Below, one piece after another: positions 17,917 to 26,982 of a stretch of DNA of 64,000 nt. The notes under the pieces were generated by a model that saw only the letters and a program-made list of their open reading frames with translations, ran no database searches and was not told where the DNA came from. Source of the DNA: Pseudocolwellia sp. AS88 (GTDB taxonomy: Bacteria > Pseudomonadota > Gammaproteobacteria > Enterobacterales > Alteromonadaceae); contig NZ_JAUPEC010000023.1 of NCBI RefSeq assembly GCF_030551755.1, positions 1 through 64,000 of the forward strand, written 5' to 3'. Positions within the stretch are counted from its first letter, which is position 1, and every line of letters begins with the position of its first letter. Position numbers and translations under genes: made by a program.

Positions 17917-18696
17917 TTACCAAGCTTGGTAAGCTAAATTAATTGCCATAGCAATAACGATGGTGGCAAAAACAGGTCGGATAAACTTACTACCGAGTTT
18001 TATCGCAAAGTGTGATCCAACTAGCGCTCCTAACATAATAAAAATACCTATTGATAAACCTAAAACAAAATTCACGTGACCAAGATAGATAAAGGTTAAC
18101 AAACTACAAAAGTTACTAATAAAGTTGGTTGAACGAGCTAAACCACTGCTAATGAGTATATTGATTTTATATAGTATTGTAGATGAGACCATCCAGAATG
18201 CCCCAGTACCAGGCCCTGCAACTCCATCATAAAACCCTAATGTTAACCCTTGTATCATTTGCTTAGTAAAGAGCTGTTTGTTTTGCTTAGGAAGTTCTGT
18301 TGATTCTTTAATAACATTTTTAGAAAACACGGTATATATTGCTGTTAGAACAATAACAACAGGCAGGGCAATCTCTAAAAAATCAGTACTTAAATAATTA
18401 ACCACTAAGGTACCTATAACTGCACCTATAGCTGTTGTATATAACGAATATTTCCAGAATATTGGATTAAAGAGTTTTTTCTTGTAAAAGGCAACTGAAG
18501 CTGTAAAAGAACCGAATGATGCAGCTAGTTTATTTGTGCCTAAAGCTAAGTGAGGTGGAAGACCTGCTGTAAGTAATGCCGGGATCGTTAACATTCCTCC
18601 GCCACCAGCTATAGCGTCAATCATTCCAGCAATAAAACCGATACTACACAAGGTAATCCATGTATTAATATCAAGAACCACTTCGGTCAAGGTCAT
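17917..18696 (-). CDS. TSUP family (TauE/SafE) membrane permease
   Basis: This 259-residue inner-membrane protein has about eight predicted helices. It has the family signatures GFIAGMIDAIAGGGGMLTIPAL (about 18-39) and GFYDGVAGPGTGAFW (about 153-167), one in each half, as expected from the internal duplication. TauE/SafE proteins move sulfur compounds or small organic anions; the substrate here cannot be inferred from context. It is transcribed toward priC. Confidence 0.88.
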   Translation of the reverse strand: MTLTEVVLDINTWITLCSIGFIAGMIDAIAGGGGMLTIPALLTAGLPPHLALGTNKLAASFGSFTASVAFYKKKLFNPIFWKYSLYTTAIGAVIGTLVVNYLSTDFLEIALPVVIVLTAIYTVFSKNVIKESTELPKQNKQLFTKQMIQGLTLGFYDGVAGPGTGAFWMVSSTILYKINILISSGLARSTNFISNFCSLLTFIYLGHVNFVLGLSIGIFIMLGALVGSHFAIKLGSKFIRPVFATIVIAMAINLAYQAW

Positions 18697-18748
18697 TTTC
18701 CTAGTTATTCATAAAAATTCGGAGATAGAGTGTACCATATTACAATAA

Positions 18749-18871
18749 GAAGACTCCTCAAGATTTGAGCTGAAGCAAATTAAAGACGAATTGGCTCGAA
18801 AAATCGACAAATTATCGATTCTAAAACAAGTGAGTGAGTTATTTGGGGTGAGTAAAAAATGTACTCATTAG
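18749..18871 (+). pseudogene. Possible short coding relic without a start codon
   Basis: An open frame between an upstream TAA (18746-18748) and TAG (18869-18871) reads as a plausible helical tail (core KQIKDELARKIDKLSIL, then QVSELFGVSKK) but has no ATG, GTG or TTG start with a ribosome site. It may be the remains of a gene or chance. Nothing else is recognised in 18697-19120. Confidence 0.25.
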
Positions 18872-19120
18872 GGAAAAAATAACCAAAAACTTACTTTTAT
18901 TTAACTTTTATTATAAGAATGTTTGACTTAGTACGAATGAATTAGTAAAACATATGCTGGCAAATATAAGTATAGTGTGGAAACTAAAAGTTTTAAGGAT
19001 AAACACTTTAATTATAATTACTGAAAACATATTATTCTTGTGTAGTAATTTTTCTGGGTATAACATTATAAAACACAAAGAAAGTCTTCTATAAAAATTC
19101 TTTTAAACTTATTCTCTTTT

Positions 19121-19150
19121 GTTGACACTAATGTCAACTGGGAATATCGT
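19121..19150 (+). promoter_or_regulatory. Promoter with palindrome over the -35 box of the TonB operon
   Basis: GTTGACACTAATGTCAAC (19121-19138) is a perfect 7-bp-arm palindrome that contains a consensus -35 TTGACA (19122-19127). A -10-like TATCGT follows after 17 bases. Such placement suits a repressor operator. A second imperfect inverted repeat (about 19151-19181, ATTATTCTTATTCT facing AGAAATAAAAATAAT) lies just downstream. Confidence 0.5.
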
Positions 19151-19262
19151 ATTATTCTTATTCTAGAGAAATAAAAATAATGCGTTAAATTTTATTAGAA
19201 AATTTCATTTGCGTTAACAATAATATTTGTTATCAAAATTCAATAGCAATTGGTTGGGAACT

Positions 19263-20042
19263 ATGTCCAAATTAAGTAAAAAAAGCCTTATCGCTTCATC
19301 GGTGATTGGCGCAATAACACTAGCAGCAAGCACTTTTGCAGTTGCAGATCAGTTATCTGATTTACAATCAGCAGAAGCTCGCACTTTCAAAGCATCGGTT
19401 CAATCTCAAAAGAAAATCGATAGCATTTACGAACAAACTATTGATCTTTTAGGTGAATACCGTAATACAGTTGATGAAGCTGAGGTATTATCTGGTTATA
19501 ACGATCACGTTCAACTTATGGTTAACGACCAACTTAAAAATATTGCTTCTTTACAAAAGCAAATTGATGGCGTTGATAAAGTTAAGCAAGGTGTTGTTCC
19601 ATTAATGTACAAAATGATTGAAACATTAGAAAAGTTCGTAGAACTTGATGTTCCAATGGCTATCGATACTCGTAAAGACCGTATCGAAACTTTACGTACA
19701 GTAATGAGTGACTCAAACGTTACTACATCTGAGCAATTCCGTTTAGTTCTTGAAGCTTATGAAATTGAAGCAAACTACGGTACAGCTTTTGAAGCTTACC
19801 AAGGTGAACTTGATTTAGGCGACCGTACTATCACTGCTGATTTCGTTCATATGGGCAGAATCGCTTTTGTTGCTCAATCATTAGATATGAAAAATGCATG
19901 GGTTTGGAACAATGAAACTCGTTCATGGGATGTATTAGGAGACGAATATATCAAAGCAGTTAAAGAAACCATTGCTATGGCACGTAAACAATTACCAATG
20001 GACTTAACAAAATTACCAGTATTTGCAGCAGGAGCTAAATAA
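19263..20042 (+). CDS. Periplasmic DUF3450 protein of the TonB2-type operon
   Basis: This 259-residue protein has a signal peptide ending near TFAVA|DQ, followed by a long coiled coil (about 30-120). It fits DUF3450, regularly encoded first in TtpC-ExbB-ExbD-TonB clusters of Vibrio, Shewanella and relatives. A TTG 36 bases upstream would extend it, but the ATG at 19263 gives a standard signal peptide. Its stop overlaps the next start by one base. A periplasmic partner of TtpC is inference. Confidence 0.85.
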   Translation: MSKLSKKSLIASSVIGAITLAASTFAVADQLSDLQSAEARTFKASVQSQKKIDSIYEQTIDLLGEYRNTVDEAEVLSGYNDHVQLMVNDQLKNIASLQKQIDGVDKVKQGVVPLMYKMIETLEKFVELDVPMAIDTRKDRIETLRTVMSDSNVTTSEQFRLVLEAYEIEANYGTAFEAYQGELDLGDRTITADFVHMGRIAFVAQSLDMKNAWVWNNETRSWDVLGDEYIKAVKETIAMARKQLPMDLTKLPVFAAGAK

Positions 20043-21385
20043 TGAAAAAGTTTCTTAATTATGTAATGCTTTCTGCTTCTTTTACATTAGCAGCTTCAGC
20101 TTCAGCAAACGATTTAAATGATCTTTTAAACCAAGTTAAAGCTGACAGAATTTCAGTAGCTAAACTTGATAAAAAACGTGAAGCAGAATTTATTGCAGCA
20201 CGTGCAGACAAACAAGCACTTTTGAATAAAGCTAAAAAAGAATTAGCAGACCAAAATGCTCGTAACAAACGTTTAACTCAAGAGTATGCAGCTAACGAAA
20301 TTACATTAGCTCAAAAAGAAGTTGAATTAGATAACGCAAAAGGTACTTTAGGTGAAATGTTCGGTGTAAGTCGTTCTGCAGCTGCTGATGCTTTCGGTGC
20401 TATCTCATCTTCAATTGTTAGTGCTGAATACCCAGGTCGTGGTGAAGCATTAAGCCGTATTGCTAACTCTAAAGAAATCCCAGCTTTAGAAGATTTAGAA
20501 GAGTTATGGTTTGCATTACAAACTGAAATGACTCAATCAGGTGAAGTTTCACAATTTAATGTTGAAGTAACTTCTCTAGATGGTTCTAAATCAACTCAAT
20601 CTGTTACTCGTATCGGTACTTTCAACTTAGTTTCTGCTGACGGTTACTTAACTTACAATGACGAAGTATCACAAGTTCAACCTCTAGCTAAGCAACCAGC
20701 AGGTTACATTTCGGGTACAGCTTCAAGCTTTTTCAACACATCTTCTGGCTATGCTCCAGTTTATGTTGATCCATCTCGTGGTGGTATCTTAGCACTTGAA
20801 ACTCGTAAGCGTACTTTAATGGAATTTTACCATCAAGGTGCTGAAGTTGGTTATGCAATCACTGCATTACTATTCTTAGGTATTTTAATTGCTCTTGAAC
20901 GTTTCATCGTATTAGGCGCAATGAGTGCTAAAATTAGAGCTCAAGAGAAAAACCTTGATCAACCTAACTCAAACAACCCTCTAGGTCGACTACTTCAAAT
21001 TTATCATGACAACAAGTCAGTTGATGCTGAAACGCTTGAACTTAAACTTGATGAAGGTATTTTACGTGAAACTCCAAAAGTTGACCGTGGTATTAACTTA
21101 ATCAAAATGTTCGCTGCTATTGCTCCTCTAATGGGTCTATTAGGTACAGTTATCGGTATGATCATGACGTTCCAAACAATCACATTGTTCGGTACAGGTG
21201 ACCCGAAAATTATGGCTGGTAACATCTCATTAGCACTTGTTACAACTGCTTTAGGTCTTATTTGTGCATTACCTCTAATTCTAATTCACAGTATAATTGC
21301 TGGCCGTGCGAAATCAGTACTTCAAAAATTAGACGAGCAAAGCGCTGGTTTAATTGCTGCAATCGCAGAGAAGGAGTCTAAATAA
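20042..21385 (+). CDS. ttpC: TtpC-like extended ExbB/TolQ proton channel protein
   Basis: This 447-residue MotA/TolQ/ExbB family protein has a cleavable signal peptide (about 1-22, ASASA|ND), a periplasmic coiled coil (about 23-95) and a further periplasmic region. Three transmembrane helices of the ExbB type lie at about 268-286, 355-380 and 398-420. In Vibrio TonB2 systems TtpC is required with ExbB2-ExbD2-TonB2 for energy-dependent uptake. It is coupled by one-base overlaps to both neighbours. Confidence 0.9.
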   Translation: MKKFLNYVMLSASFTLAASASANDLNDLLNQVKADRISVAKLDKKREAEFIAARADKQALLNKAKKELADQNARNKRLTQEYAANEITLAQKEVELDNAKGTLGEMFGVSRSAAADAFGAISSSIVSAEYPGRGEALSRIANSKEIPALEDLEELWFALQTEMTQSGEVSQFNVEVTSLDGSKSTQSVTRIGTFNLVSADGYLTYNDEVSQVQPLAKQPAGYISGTASSFFNTSSGYAPVYVDPSRGGILALETRKRTLMEFYHQGAEVGYAITALLFLGILIALERFIVLGAMSAKIRAQEKNLDQPNSNNPLGRLLQIYHDNKSVDAETLELKLDEGILRETPKVDRGINLIKMFAAIAPLMGLLGTVIGMIMTFQTITLFGTGDPKIMAGNISLALVTTALGLICALPLILIHSIIAGRAKSVLQKLDEQSAGLIAAIAEKESK

Positions 21386-21909
21386 TGTTATTCCTGATAG
21401 AGCTTATAGAATCTGTCAGGAGTTTTATTGCGACAGGTGGTAATGTACTTTATGTTGTTGCCTTCGCTCTCTTTTTGATGTGGATAATGATGATAGAACG
21501 TTATTGGTTTTTATCATCGGTGTACCCAAAAATGAAAGACGATATCGTTGGACGTTGGGATGCACGTGAAGACACTACGTCTTGGTATGCACATCGTATT
21601 AGAGATACTTGGATCTCCGAAGCGACAGAATTATTAGAGCAACGTATGCTCACAATTAGAACTTTAGTAGCTATGTGTCCTCTTATCGGACTATTAGGTA
21701 CGGTTACAGGTATGATTGGCGTGTTTGAAGTTATGGCGCAACAAGGTACTGGTAACCCACGTTTAATGGCTGCAGGTATATCTATGGCAACAATTCCTAC
21801 AATGGCAGGAATGGTAGCTGCATTATCAGGTGTATTTTTTAGCTCAAGATTAGACGCTAAAGTTAAACTAGCAAAGGCTAAACTGGTTGACAGTTTACCT
21901 CATCACTAG
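21385..21909 (+). CDS. exbB: ExbB-like proton channel subunit
   Basis: This 174-residue inner-membrane protein has helices near 17-38, 93-115 and 130-152. The MCPLIGLLGTVTGMIGVFEVMA segment is the channel helix typical of ExbB/TolQ/MotA. It forms the proton-driven motor with ExbD, acting on TonB. It starts one base inside the ttpC stop. It is shorter than the E. coli ExbB, as usual for the TonB2-type protein. Confidence 0.93.
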   Translation: MLFLIELIESVRSFIATGGNVLYVVAFALFLMWIMMIERYWFLSSVYPKMKDDIVGRWDAREDTTSWYAHRIRDTWISEATELLEQRMLTIRTLVAMCPLIGLLGTVTGMIGVFEVMAQQGTGNPRLMAAGISMATIPTMAGMVAALSGVFFSSRLDAKVKLAKAKLVDSLPHH

Positions 21910-21921
21910 AGAGAAATTCGA

Positions 21922-22323
21922 ATGGCACGTAAACGTAATCGTGAAGACGAAGAAGCAGTAATTGATATGACACCGATGCTTGACATCGTATTCATCATGC
22001 TGATCTTCTTCATTGTAACTACTTCTTTTGTTAAAGAAGCTGGTATTGAAGTTAATAAACCTAAAGCAGCGAACCAAAGCAAACAAAAATCAGCAAATAT
22101 TTTCATTGCGGTGAAAGATACTGGTGAAGTTTGGTTTGATAAACGTCGTGTTGATATCGAACGTTTAGCTGCTAACATTGAAAAAGCGTTAGCTGAACAA
22201 CCTACTGATGTTGTTATCATTCAAGCTGACAAAGACGCTAAACATGGTGTTGTTGTTAAAGTGATGGATGCAATTAAAGATGCAGGTATAGACCGAATTT
22301 CTATTGCTGCAGCTAAGGGGTAA
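21922..22323 (+). CDS. exbD: ExbD-like motor subunit
   Basis: This 133-residue protein has one N-terminal transmembrane helix and a periplasmic domain. MTPMLDIVFIMLIFFIVTTSF holds the essential proton-carrying Asp (Asp21). It lies 12 bases after exbB and 3 bases before tonB. Confidence 0.94.
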   Translation: MARKRNREDEEAVIDMTPMLDIVFIMLIFFIVTTSFVKEAGIEVNKPKAANQSKQKSANIFIAVKDTGEVWFDKRRVDIERLAANIEKALAEQPTDVVIIQADKDAKHGVVVKVMDAIKDAGIDRISIAAAKG

Positions 22324-22326
22324 CTT

Positions 22327-22944
22327 ATGGTTCGCTTTTTAGTATCAATACTACTAGGCGCCGGGGTAACATTTGTACTATTTTCATTTATGGCATTTCT
22401 TGTTTCTAGCGGTGATAGAAACAAGGAAGAGCAATTAGAGAATATAATAGTAGAAGTAAACACTACGCCGCCGAAGTCGTCAGCTGAAACACGTAGACGT
22501 GTTCCGCCGCCGCCACCGCCGCCGCCTAAGTCTCCACCTAAGCCTCAAGCTCCAGAGCCTGAAGCTAACAACAATACAAGTGGCATTGGTTTTAACATGC
22601 CTGGTATTAAGTTGTCAGGAGCTAATGCAGGTATATCTGCACCGGGTGCTGGTTTTGGACGTGATGGTGATGCTACACCGATTGTTCGTATTGAACCTAA
22701 ATATCCAATGCAAGCAGCGCGTGATGGTAAAGAAGGTTGGGTTAAGCTTTCATTTACAATTAACGAAATTGGTGGAGTTGAAGACGTAGAAGTTATCGAA
22801 GCTCAACCAAAACGTATTTTTGATAAAGAAGCTAAACGTGCACTTCGTAAGTGGAAATATAAACCTAAAGTTGTTGATGGTAAGCCTATGCGTCAACCTG
22901 GTTTGTCAGTTCAACTAGACTTTAAAATGGATGGAGGTAGCTAA
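22327..22944 (+). CDS. tonB: TonB-like energy transducer
   Basis: This 205-residue protein has an N-terminal membrane helix (about 3-24), a proline-rich spacer with a run of eight prolines near 59-66, and a C-terminal TonB domain (about 115-200). YPMQAARDGKEGWVKLSFTINEIGG is typical of the domain that contacts the TonB box of outer-membrane receptors. The short spacer is characteristic of TonB2-type proteins. No TonB-dependent receptor is encoded in the window, so the substrate is unknown. Confidence 0.94.
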   Translation: MVRFLVSILLGAGVTFVLFSFMAFLVSSGDRNKEEQLENIIVEVNTTPPKSSAETRRRVPPPPPPPPKSPPKPQAPEPEANNNTSGIGFNMPGIKLSGANAGISAPGAGFGRDGDATPIVRIEPKYPMQAARDGKEGWVKLSFTINEIGGVEDVEVIEAQPKRIFDKEAKRALRKWKYKPKVVDGKPMRQPGLSVQLDFKMDGGS

Positions 22945-22946
22945 TT

Positions 22947-24206
22947 ATGAATAAACTTATTTTGTCTTTAGTTATTGCTGCTTCAGTAACTGCAGTGCAG
23001 TTGCCTCTAACTTCGTCAGCTTATGCTGCTGGAGTTGGTGCTGAAGAAAAAGCTAAACGACCAACACAACTTGTTGGTCCATCTGTTGGTAAAAAAGTTG
23101 GTGCTGCATTTGAATTGTATTCTGCGGATGATATCCCAGGTGCATTACAAGTTTTATTAGACATAGATGCTAAAAAAGATTACGACAAAGCTTATGTTAA
23201 TCGCTTTATCGCTATCATGTATGCAACTATGGGTGATAAAGAAGAAGAAGCTATTAAGTATTTAGAAATGGCAATTAAACCAGATATCCTTAATGAAGGT
23301 GATCATGGTGAAGCCATTAAATTAATAGCTGATTTACAAATGCAAAAGCAAAAATACAGAGAAGCATTAGTTAACTATAATGCTTGGATGGATTTTACTG
23401 GTAAATCTGATGGTGATACATGGGTTAAAATAGCCAATGCTCACTATTCTTTACAAGAACTAGATAAAGTAATTGCTCCTGCTGATAAAGCAATAGCTGC
23501 TTTTGGTGATAAGCAAAGTCAGAACCCTTATATCTTAAAACTTACCTCTTTTTATGAGCGTAAAAAGTTTAAAGAAGCGGTTGATGTATTAGAAACGGCA
23601 GTTCAATTGTTTCCAGAAGTTAAGACGTTTTGGGTTCAATTAGGTCAGTTCTACACATTAGTTGAAGATTATGACAAAGCATTAGCTACTTTAGATTTGG
23701 CTTATAAACAAGGTTACCTTGAGAAAGAGTCTGAAATTAAAGTACTTGCTAGCTTGTACTCACAAAAAGGTATTCCTTTTACATCTGCAACCTTGTTAGA
23801 AAAGCATATTGCTTCAGGAACAGTTAAAAGAGATGATAAAAACTTATCTACTCTAGCTAATGCTTGGCATGCTGCTCAACACATCGATAAAGCTGCTAAA
23901 TATTATGGTGAATTGGCGAAAATGACCAACGAAGCTAAATATTACAGCAAGCAAGGTGCGTTACTTAAACAAGATGAGCAATTTAAAAGCTCTATCGTTG
24001 CTTTCAATAAAGCATTGGAACTTGGTGTTGATAATAGAGGTCAGTTATACATGAGTATTGCTGAAGCACATTTCTATTTAGAACAATACAAACAAGCTAA
24101 TAACGCAATTGAAAAAGCAATGAAAGATCCTAAAACTAAGAAAGCTGCAAAAGGCTGGTCTGGTTTTATCAAGGATACTGCAAGACGTAAAAAAGTTTCT
24201 ATCTAA
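22947..24206 (+). CDS. TPR-repeat periplasmic protein of the TonB2-type operon
   Basis: This 419-residue protein has a signal peptide (ending near SSAYA|AG) and multiple tetratricopeptide-like helical repeats across about 50-400 (for example YDKALATLDLAYKQGYLE and FKSSIVAFNKALELG). It is the last gene of the cluster, three bases after tonB, where a TPR protein is common in marine gammaproteobacteria. It is presumably a periplasmic scaffold for the TonB complex; that role is inferred from position. Confidence 0.88.
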   Translation: MNKLILSLVIAASVTAVQLPLTSSAYAAGVGAEEKAKRPTQLVGPSVGKKVGAAFELYSADDIPGALQVLLDIDAKKDYDKAYVNRFIAIMYATMGDKEEEAIKYLEMAIKPDILNEGDHGEAIKLIADLQMQKQKYREALVNYNAWMDFTGKSDGDTWVKIANAHYSLQELDKVIAPADKAIAAFGDKQSQNPYILKLTSFYERKKFKEAVDVLETAVQLFPEVKTFWVQLGQFYTLVEDYDKALATLDLAYKQGYLEKESEIKVLASLYSQKGIPFTSATLLEKHIASGTVKRDDKNLSTLANAWHAAQHIDKAAKYYGELAKMTNEAKYYSKQGALLKQDEQFKSSIVAFNKALELGVDNRGQLYMSIAEAHFYLEQYKQANNAIEKAMKDPKTKKAAKGWSGFIKDTARRKKVSI

Positions 24207-24228
24207 TCACTTAAATAGTCACTTTATA

Positions 24229-24256
24229 AAAACCAGCATTTATGCTGGTTTTTTTA
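24229..24256 (+). terminator. TonB operon terminator
   Basis: The stem AAAACCAGCAT (24229-24239) / ATGCTGGTTTT (24242-24252) is followed by more T, a strong intrinsic terminator 22 bases after the TPR gene. Confidence 0.9.
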
Positions 24257-24342
24257 TGCCTGATTATTCTCTATGTTACTCAGTAGCGTTTTCAATCATT
24301 TCAGTAAAGACAAATTTGATTTATCTAATTAATCCGTTTGGT

Positions 24343-24579
24343 ATAACCAGAACACGAGAAATGGGGGTTGTAAGTTTTTGGTTTATAATTCCTTATAAAT
24401 TACGCAATAGAATTTTAACCCATCTAGATGATTTCATACTTCCCTAATATTGATATTTAGCTCTATACCAAGGCGTTTTTATTCCCGATAAAAACTAAGT
24501 ATCTACATCCATACAGGGAACGATGGTAGGCGGCTAAATAACAATATTAGGCATAATCACTTATTCAAGTTCAGGTTAT
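24343..24579. repeat. MITE-like intergenic element, copy 2
   Basis: The ends are ATAACCAGAACACGAGAAA (24343-24361) and TTCAAGTTCAGGTTATT (24564-24580), related to the termini of copies 1 and 4. The core shares CTATACCAAGGCGTTTTTAT and CGATGGTAGGCGGCTAAATA with copy 4. Its hairpin module (ATTCCCGATAAAAACTAAG onward) is nearly identical to that in copy 1. The remaining spacer 24580-24834 shows only a small AAACTAA/TTAGTTT hairpin next to the dusC stop. Confidence 0.7.
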
Positions 24580-24834
24580 TTAAAAGGGGATTTCAATCTA
24601 TGCAAGGGCAATGAATAATTGTTTAAACGTGCGAGTTATCTCGGATTAAAGCTAAATTGACAGAGTTTAGAATTATAAATTAATTGCTGATTGTTGAAGT
24701 TGTTTTAACAAGTCGAATGAGATAAACCTTATTAAAGTATCAGTTATTAAATTTTAAAACCTTTAGTTGCTAGGAGATTGTTTAAATAATTTAGATTTTA
24801 TGGCACTTCTTAAAACTAACTTTAGTTTAAATGC

Positions 24835-25812
24835 TCAGTTTATTGTATGTACAAAGTGTAATATTTCATCTTTGTTTTTTAGTTTTTTAATAGATTGAAA
24901 TAATTGCTCAGCTTGAGGATATTGTAATTTTAAATATTTAAGCCATTGCTTTAAACGACTAGAAAAGTAAAAACTCTTATCGCCTTCAAGTTCTAGATCT
25001 GTGTATAGCAACAGTAACTCATTTAAATCAGACCAGGTCATTTCAGCATCATCATACTTTATGGTATTCGCTATATTAGGTAAGGATAGGGCACCTCGAC
25101 CTAACATTAAATTTTTAGTATTTGATACATCGATACATTTTAAAGCATCGTTACGGTTCCAAATTTCGCCATTAGCATTGATTTGAATCTGGGTTCGAGT
25201 TACCGCTCTATTAATATATTCCCAATAAGCGGGAGGGTTATAACCATGCAACTTTGTTCTTGCATGTATTGTCAATTCTTTAGCCCCTGAAGCCTCTATA
25301 GCAGAGACTACTTCATCAAATAGATAAGTATCATTAAAGCCTAAACGGATTTTTGCTGAAAGTGTATGCTCTTCACCAATTGATTGTTTTATTGCTGATA
25401 ATATTTGATAAATCTTTTCAGGTTCATCTAATAATACCGCGCCACCTTTACTTTTATTAACCGCTTTGGCTGGGCAACCAAAGTTTACGTCAATACCATG
25501 AGAACCTAGCTCAATGGCTCTAACAGCATTTTCAGCCATCCACTTAGGTTCTTGCCCTAAGAGTTGTATACGTAAAGGAGTATCATTACTTGAGTGGCAT
25601 CCATGGTGTAATTCAGGGCAAATTCTATGATAAATCACTTTAGGAACAAGAGAGTCAACAACTCTTACAAACTCTGTAATACATAGATCGTAGTCATTAA
25701 TGGTGCAAAGTATCTTACGCATCAAGGGATCTATAACACCTTCCATTGGGGCTAATATAAGCTTGTTTACTTTGGGTAAGGAGGTCTGAGGTTTAATAAG
25801 AATTCTCTGCAC
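24835..25812 (-). CDS. dusC: tRNA-dihydrouridine(16) synthase DusC
   Basis: This flavoenzyme (325 aa) reduces uridine to dihydrouridine in tRNA. LILAPMEGVIDPLMR (about 18-32) is the FMN-binding start of the barrel. CITEFVRVVD and DVNFGCPAKAVNKSKGGAVLL, with the catalytic Cys, follow near 45-130. Overall resemblance is to the DusC branch. The frame opens with GTG at 25812; no better in-frame start is seen before the barrel. It lies downstream of can, separated by a strong hairpin. Confidence 0.9.
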   Translation of the reverse strand: MQRILIKPQTSLPKVNKLILAPMEGVIDPLMRKILCTINDYDLCITEFVRVVDSLVPKVIYHRICPELHHGCHSSNDTPLRIQLLGQEPKWMAENAVRAIELGSHGIDVNFGCPAKAVNKSKGGAVLLDEPEKIYQILSAIKQSIGEEHTLSAKIRLGFNDTYLFDEVVSAIEASGAKELTIHARTKLHGYNPPAYWEYINRAVTRTQIQINANGEIWNRNDALKCIDVSNTKNLMLGRGALSLPNIANTIKYDDAEMTWSDLNELLLLYTDLELEGDKSFYFSSRLKQWLKYLKLQYPQAEQLFQSIKKLKNKDEILHFVHTIN

Positions 25813-25857
25813 TATAATTTACATTAAATATATCTGGAATTTAATGAATAAAAGTTG

Positions 25858-25895
25858 TTTGAATGAAAGTGTTTTAATAAAGACTTTCATTCAAA
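25858..25895 (-). terminator. Hairpin between can and dusC
   Basis: A 13-bp perfect stem, TTTGAATGAAAGT (25858-25870) / ACTTTCATTCAAA (25883-25895), lies just after the can stop. It probably terminates can, though without a long T-run some transcripts may read into dusC. Confidence 0.65.
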
Positions 25896-25915
25896 TGATT
25901 TATAGTTAATTATTG

Positions 25916-26542
25916 TTATTTAGTTAGATTAGCTTGTTTAATTGAGCTCAAATCAACCGACACATTTAAGTCTTTTAAAATCCCGTCATGAACATTGTAA
26001 ATAAAACCATGAACAGTAATGTCTTGGTTATTGTTCCAAGCATTTTTCAATATAGTTGTTTTGGAAACGTTAACGACTTGTTCCATTACGTTTAATTCAC
26101 TCATTAAGTCCGCTTTCTTATCAAGATCTTCAACTGTATCAAGTTGCTCTTTATGAAAACGATATACATCTTCAATATGTCTAAGCCAATTATCAATAAG
26201 ACCATGGCTTTTATCATCAAGAGCAGCCTTAATACCACCGCAGCTATAATGACCACATACAATGATATGTTTTACTTTTAAAACATCTACAGCAAATTGA
26301 ATCACAGATAAACAATTCAAGTCAGTATGTATTACTTGATTTGCAATGTTCCTATGAACAAACACTTCACCAGGTAGTAAACCCATTAATGTATTTGCTG
26401 GAACTCGAGAATCAGAACATCCTATCCATAAGTATTCAGGAGATTGCTGCTCTGAAAGAAGTTTAAAAAAGTCAGGAGTTTCCTTTTTTATATCTTCAGC
26501 CCATTTAATATTGCTTTCAAATAAATGATTGATCGAAGCCAT
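25916..26542 (-). CDS. can: Beta-class carbonic anhydrase
   Basis: This 208-residue zinc enzyme interconverts CO2 and bicarbonate. Zinc ligands appear in GCSDSRVPAN (Cys42, Asp44) and GHYSCGG (His98, Cys101), the hallmark beta-CA set. Length and sequence match the Can/CynT2 group of gammaproteobacteria, which is essential in air for bicarbonate supply. It is transcribed away from ppiC. Confidence 0.95.
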   Translation of the reverse strand: MASINHLFESNIKWAEDIKKETPDFFKLLSEQQSPEYLWIGCSDSRVPANTLMGLLPGEVFVHRNIANQVIHTDLNCLSVIQFAVDVLKVKHIIVCGHYSCGGIKAALDDKSHGLIDNWLRHIEDVYRFHKEQLDTVEDLDKKADLMSELNVMEQVVNVSKTTILKNAWNNNQDITVHGFIYNVHDGILKDLNVSVDLSSIKQANLTK

Positions 26543-26690
26543 GTCATATTCTCGATTATTAAAATTGCCTAAGTCTATATGAAAACACCTAAGAGAAAAA
26601 TAACCTAGTTCAAAATTAGTGATGTTTTGGTGTTTGTGGTTAATAAGTAGGAGATATATAATATGAAAAACGTTAATTTGGTATCTTTTT

Positions 26691-26969
26691 ATGGCAACAG
26701 CAAGCGCTATACATATTTTAGTGAAAACAGAGAAACTCGCACAAGACCTTCTTTCTCAATTAGCAAAAGGAGCTGACTTTGCGGTACTTGCTAAAAAGCA
26801 TTCAATTTGTCCTTCAAAAAAGAAGGGTGGAGATTTAGGAGAATTCAAAAAAGGCCAAATGGTTAAACAGTTTGATGACGTAGTTTTTAAAAAAGAGCTT
26901 TATAAAGTTCATGGCCCAGTAAAAACAAAGTTCGGGTTTCATTTAATAAAAACTCTTTATAGAAGTTAA
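26691..26969 (+). CDS. ppiC: Parvulin-type peptidyl-prolyl isomerase PpiC
   Basis: This 92-residue single-domain cytoplasmic parvulin nearly matches enteric PpiC in length and layout (ALHILVK-like start, [28 protein letters not shown]). It catalyses cis-trans isomerisation of prolyl bonds. The chosen ATG lacks a good ribosome site. An AGGAG followed by ATG at 26663 opens another frame that runs into this gene, which may couple translation. Confidence 0.93.
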   Translation: MATASAIHILVKTEKLAQDLLSQLAKGADFAVLAKKHSICPSKKKGGDLGEFKKGQMVKQFDDVVFKKELYKVHGPVKTKFGFHLIKTLYRS

Positions 26970-26982
26970 AGTTAAAAAGAAA

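Noticed and set aside
22499-22789. A 96-codon frame inside tonB
   Set aside because: It is a shifted frame across the proline-rich coding region of a clear tonB gene.
24256-24447. A 63-codon plus-strand frame after the TonB operon
   Set aside because: It begins at the terminator hairpin and runs through repeat copy 2; its composition is not protein-like and it has no ribosome site.
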